Shown here in pieces: positions 4,201 through 5,320 of a DNA stretch of 5,320 nucleotides. A program made the position numbers and the translations under genes. The DNA comes from Prevotella sp. UBA4376 (GTDB taxonomy: Bacteria > Bacteroidota > Bacteroidia > Bacteroidales > Bacteroidaceae), in contig DGRY01000050.1 of assembly GCA_002391185.1 (NCBI GenBank), positions 1 through 5,320 on the forward strand. Reading direction: 5' to 3'. The notes beneath the pieces were generated by a model. It worked only from the letters and a program-made list of their open reading frames with translations, did no database searches and was not told the origin of the DNA. How positions within the stretch are numbered: position 1 is the stretch's first letter; each line of letters starts with the position of its first letter.

Positions 4201-5307
4201 CTACAATTGCATATCGATCGTTTCTCGTGTTTCAGTTGCCCAAGGAGTTACCTCTATTGTTGCATTCACATCACCATTGATTCCTGCACGGTAGTCATCA
4301 ATAATATAGCTTGAGAACACGATGTTGAGATGGTAATCGTGATTACGAAGGATATTGAACTGGGTGGCATCGGGATTACCATCAGCATCAACACCACCAA
4401 GATAGATGCGGTAGTAATATGCAAGGGAAGGTTCAGAAGGCTTGCATGCCGTAACCTCAAGATAGGCAGCTGTGGCTGGCGCCTTACCCTCTATGCGGTC
4501 GCGCTGATTGGTGATGATACTGCTGCTAATGGGAGCATTATACGACTTGAAGCCGTAGTAGCTGATGTTCTCTGCCAAAGCGGTACTACCCAAATCAACC
4601 TTTGTTGAACTCTGATAATCCGTGCCCGTCATATCCTCATCATGCCCCACGAGATAGTCGCCAACAGGCATGTTTACAAAACGGTAGCTAAGCAGTTGCA
4701 CATCATTGCCGTAGAGGTTGAGCACAAACTTAGGCACAAGGCGCACAAGATTAAGTTTGAAACCCACACCAGCAAGCGCCAGTCGCTTTATTGCTTTGTT
4801 TGAGATCATTAAGGCATGTGTTTCGTTGGTTACAGTAGCCACAGGTGTTTCATCGCCAGCCTTATAGAGCGAGAAAGTGCCCTGTGTGCTGCCATCGGCA
4901 TCAGCAGCCTTTACATACATATTCTCAAACTCAGACAGAGTTATACTGTGATCACTGAATGCCGTAGAATTACCAAGATTGGCTATAGCATATACAGCAA
5001 CCTGTGTTTCCTGAGCACCAGCAATGGCCAGTTTGCAGGTGATGTTCGACAGGTTGTCAACCTCGGTGTATCCATTGCTGAGCATAACACCTGTTTCGTT
5101 GTTGAAAGCTAAGATATGAATATTGGCTATCTTGTTCTCGTTTGCATCATTAAGAGCACGAGATTTGCCAACACTCACAGCATCATCAACCTTTATGTTC
5201 ACTGTGAGCTCGTTTGATGCCTTAGCCTTTTCCTCTTCATTGGTGCAACCTGCAAACAGCAATGCAACACCAAGAACTAATAGCCAGTAATATAAAAATC
5301 GTTTCAT
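4201..5307 (-). CDS. Fimbrial-type lipoprotein (fimbrillin / Mfa-like family)
   Basis: Predicted 368-residue exported lipoprotein related to the type V pilus (FimA/Mfa) proteins of Bacteroidales. Residues 1-21 form a signal peptide: basic MKR, a hydrophobic stretch, and lipobox LFAGC with Cys21 as the lipidated residue. A Ser-Arg-Ala at 49-51 lies about 30 residues after the lipid Cys, where type V pilins are cut after Arg by a trypsin-like protease; this use here is inference. The C-terminal third has family-typical features: YLEVTA near 282, a YYYRIYLGG strand near 297, RNHDYHLNI at 321-329, and a terminal EVTPW at 352-356, as in DUF4906/Mfa-like proteins. The start is an ATG followed by a standard signal peptide; the upstream bases are A/T-rich with no Shine-Dalgarno, normal for the phylum. 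It precedes the DGR target gene by 99 bases in the same direction. Shaft, anchor or accessory subunit cannot be decided. Confidence 0.82.
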   Translation of the reverse strand: MKRFLYYWLLVLGVALLFAGCTNEEEKAKASNELTVNIKVDDAVSVGKSRALNDANENKIANIHILAFNNETGVMLSNGYTEVDNLSNITCKLAIAGAQETQVAVYAIANLGNSTAFSDHSITLSEFENMYVKAADADGSTQGTFSLYKAGDETPVATVTNETHALMISNKAIKRLALAGVGFKLNLVRLVPKFVLNLYGNDVQLLSYRFVNMPVGDYLVGHDEDMTGTDYQSSTKVDLGSTALAENISYYGFKSYNAPISSSIITNQRDRIEGKAPATAAYLEVTACKPSEPSLAYYYRIYLGGVDADGNPDATQFNILRNHDYHLNIVFSSYIIDDYRAGINGDVNATIEVTPWATETRETIDMQL

Positions 5308-5320
5308 ATCTATTAAGTTT

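Noticed and set aside
4330..5112. Plus-strand frames of 92 and 98 codons opposite the fimbrial lipoprotein
   Set aside because: Antisense to a well-supported lipoprotein gene with signal peptide and family motifs; no sign of independent coding.

Overview
This window looks like Bacteroidales DNA (Bacteroides/Prevotella type). The support is two lipoproteins related to fimbrillins (type V pilus family), A-rich translation starts without Shine-Dalgarno sequences, and AT-rich intergenic repeats of a kind common in that order. Every gene I can support lies on the minus strand, so the operon reads from right to left. The main content is most of a diversity-generating retroelement (DGR) whose target is a pilus-like surface lipoprotein.

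Layout in transcription order: (1) 5307-4201, a fimbrial-type lipoprotein. (2) 4101-1777, a 774-residue lipoprotein with two fimbrillin-like modules and a C-terminal C-type-lectin/FISUMP-like domain; its last ~45 codons (1789-1923) are the DGR variable repeat (VR). (3) 1745-1703, two tandem perfect hairpins after the target stop. (4) 1687-1319, an Avd-like DGR accessory protein. (5) 1332-868, a MutS-domain-I-like accessory protein overlapping avd by 14 bases. (6) 734-603, the template repeat (TR), a non-coding Asn-codon-rich copy of the VR. (7) 600-334, a structured trailer ending in a strong minus-strand intrinsic terminator. Bases 1-330 hold short repeats and one doubtful plus-strand ORF.

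The key evidence is the TR/VR alignment, done by hand. Over TR 603-734 against VR 1789-1923 there are 20 substitutions. All 20 fall on bases that are A in the TR when read in the target's orientation (9 A to T, 7 A to G, 4 A to C), and none of the other 82 positions differs. The only other difference is one extra in-frame codon in the VR. Adenine-specific TR-to-VR divergence is the hallmark of DGR mutagenic retrohoming.

How the parts would work together: the TR RNA is reverse transcribed with errors at A, helped by Avd, and the cDNA replaces the VR, changing up to 16 surface residues of the lectin-like domain at the end of an exported lipoprotein. The neighbouring fimbrial lipoprotein suggests the variable protein is a pilus or surface adhesin component. 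No reverse transcriptase is encoded in the window, and the TR transcript appears to end inside it. The RT must therefore lie beyond the left edge as a separate unit, lie upstream, act in trans, or be lost.
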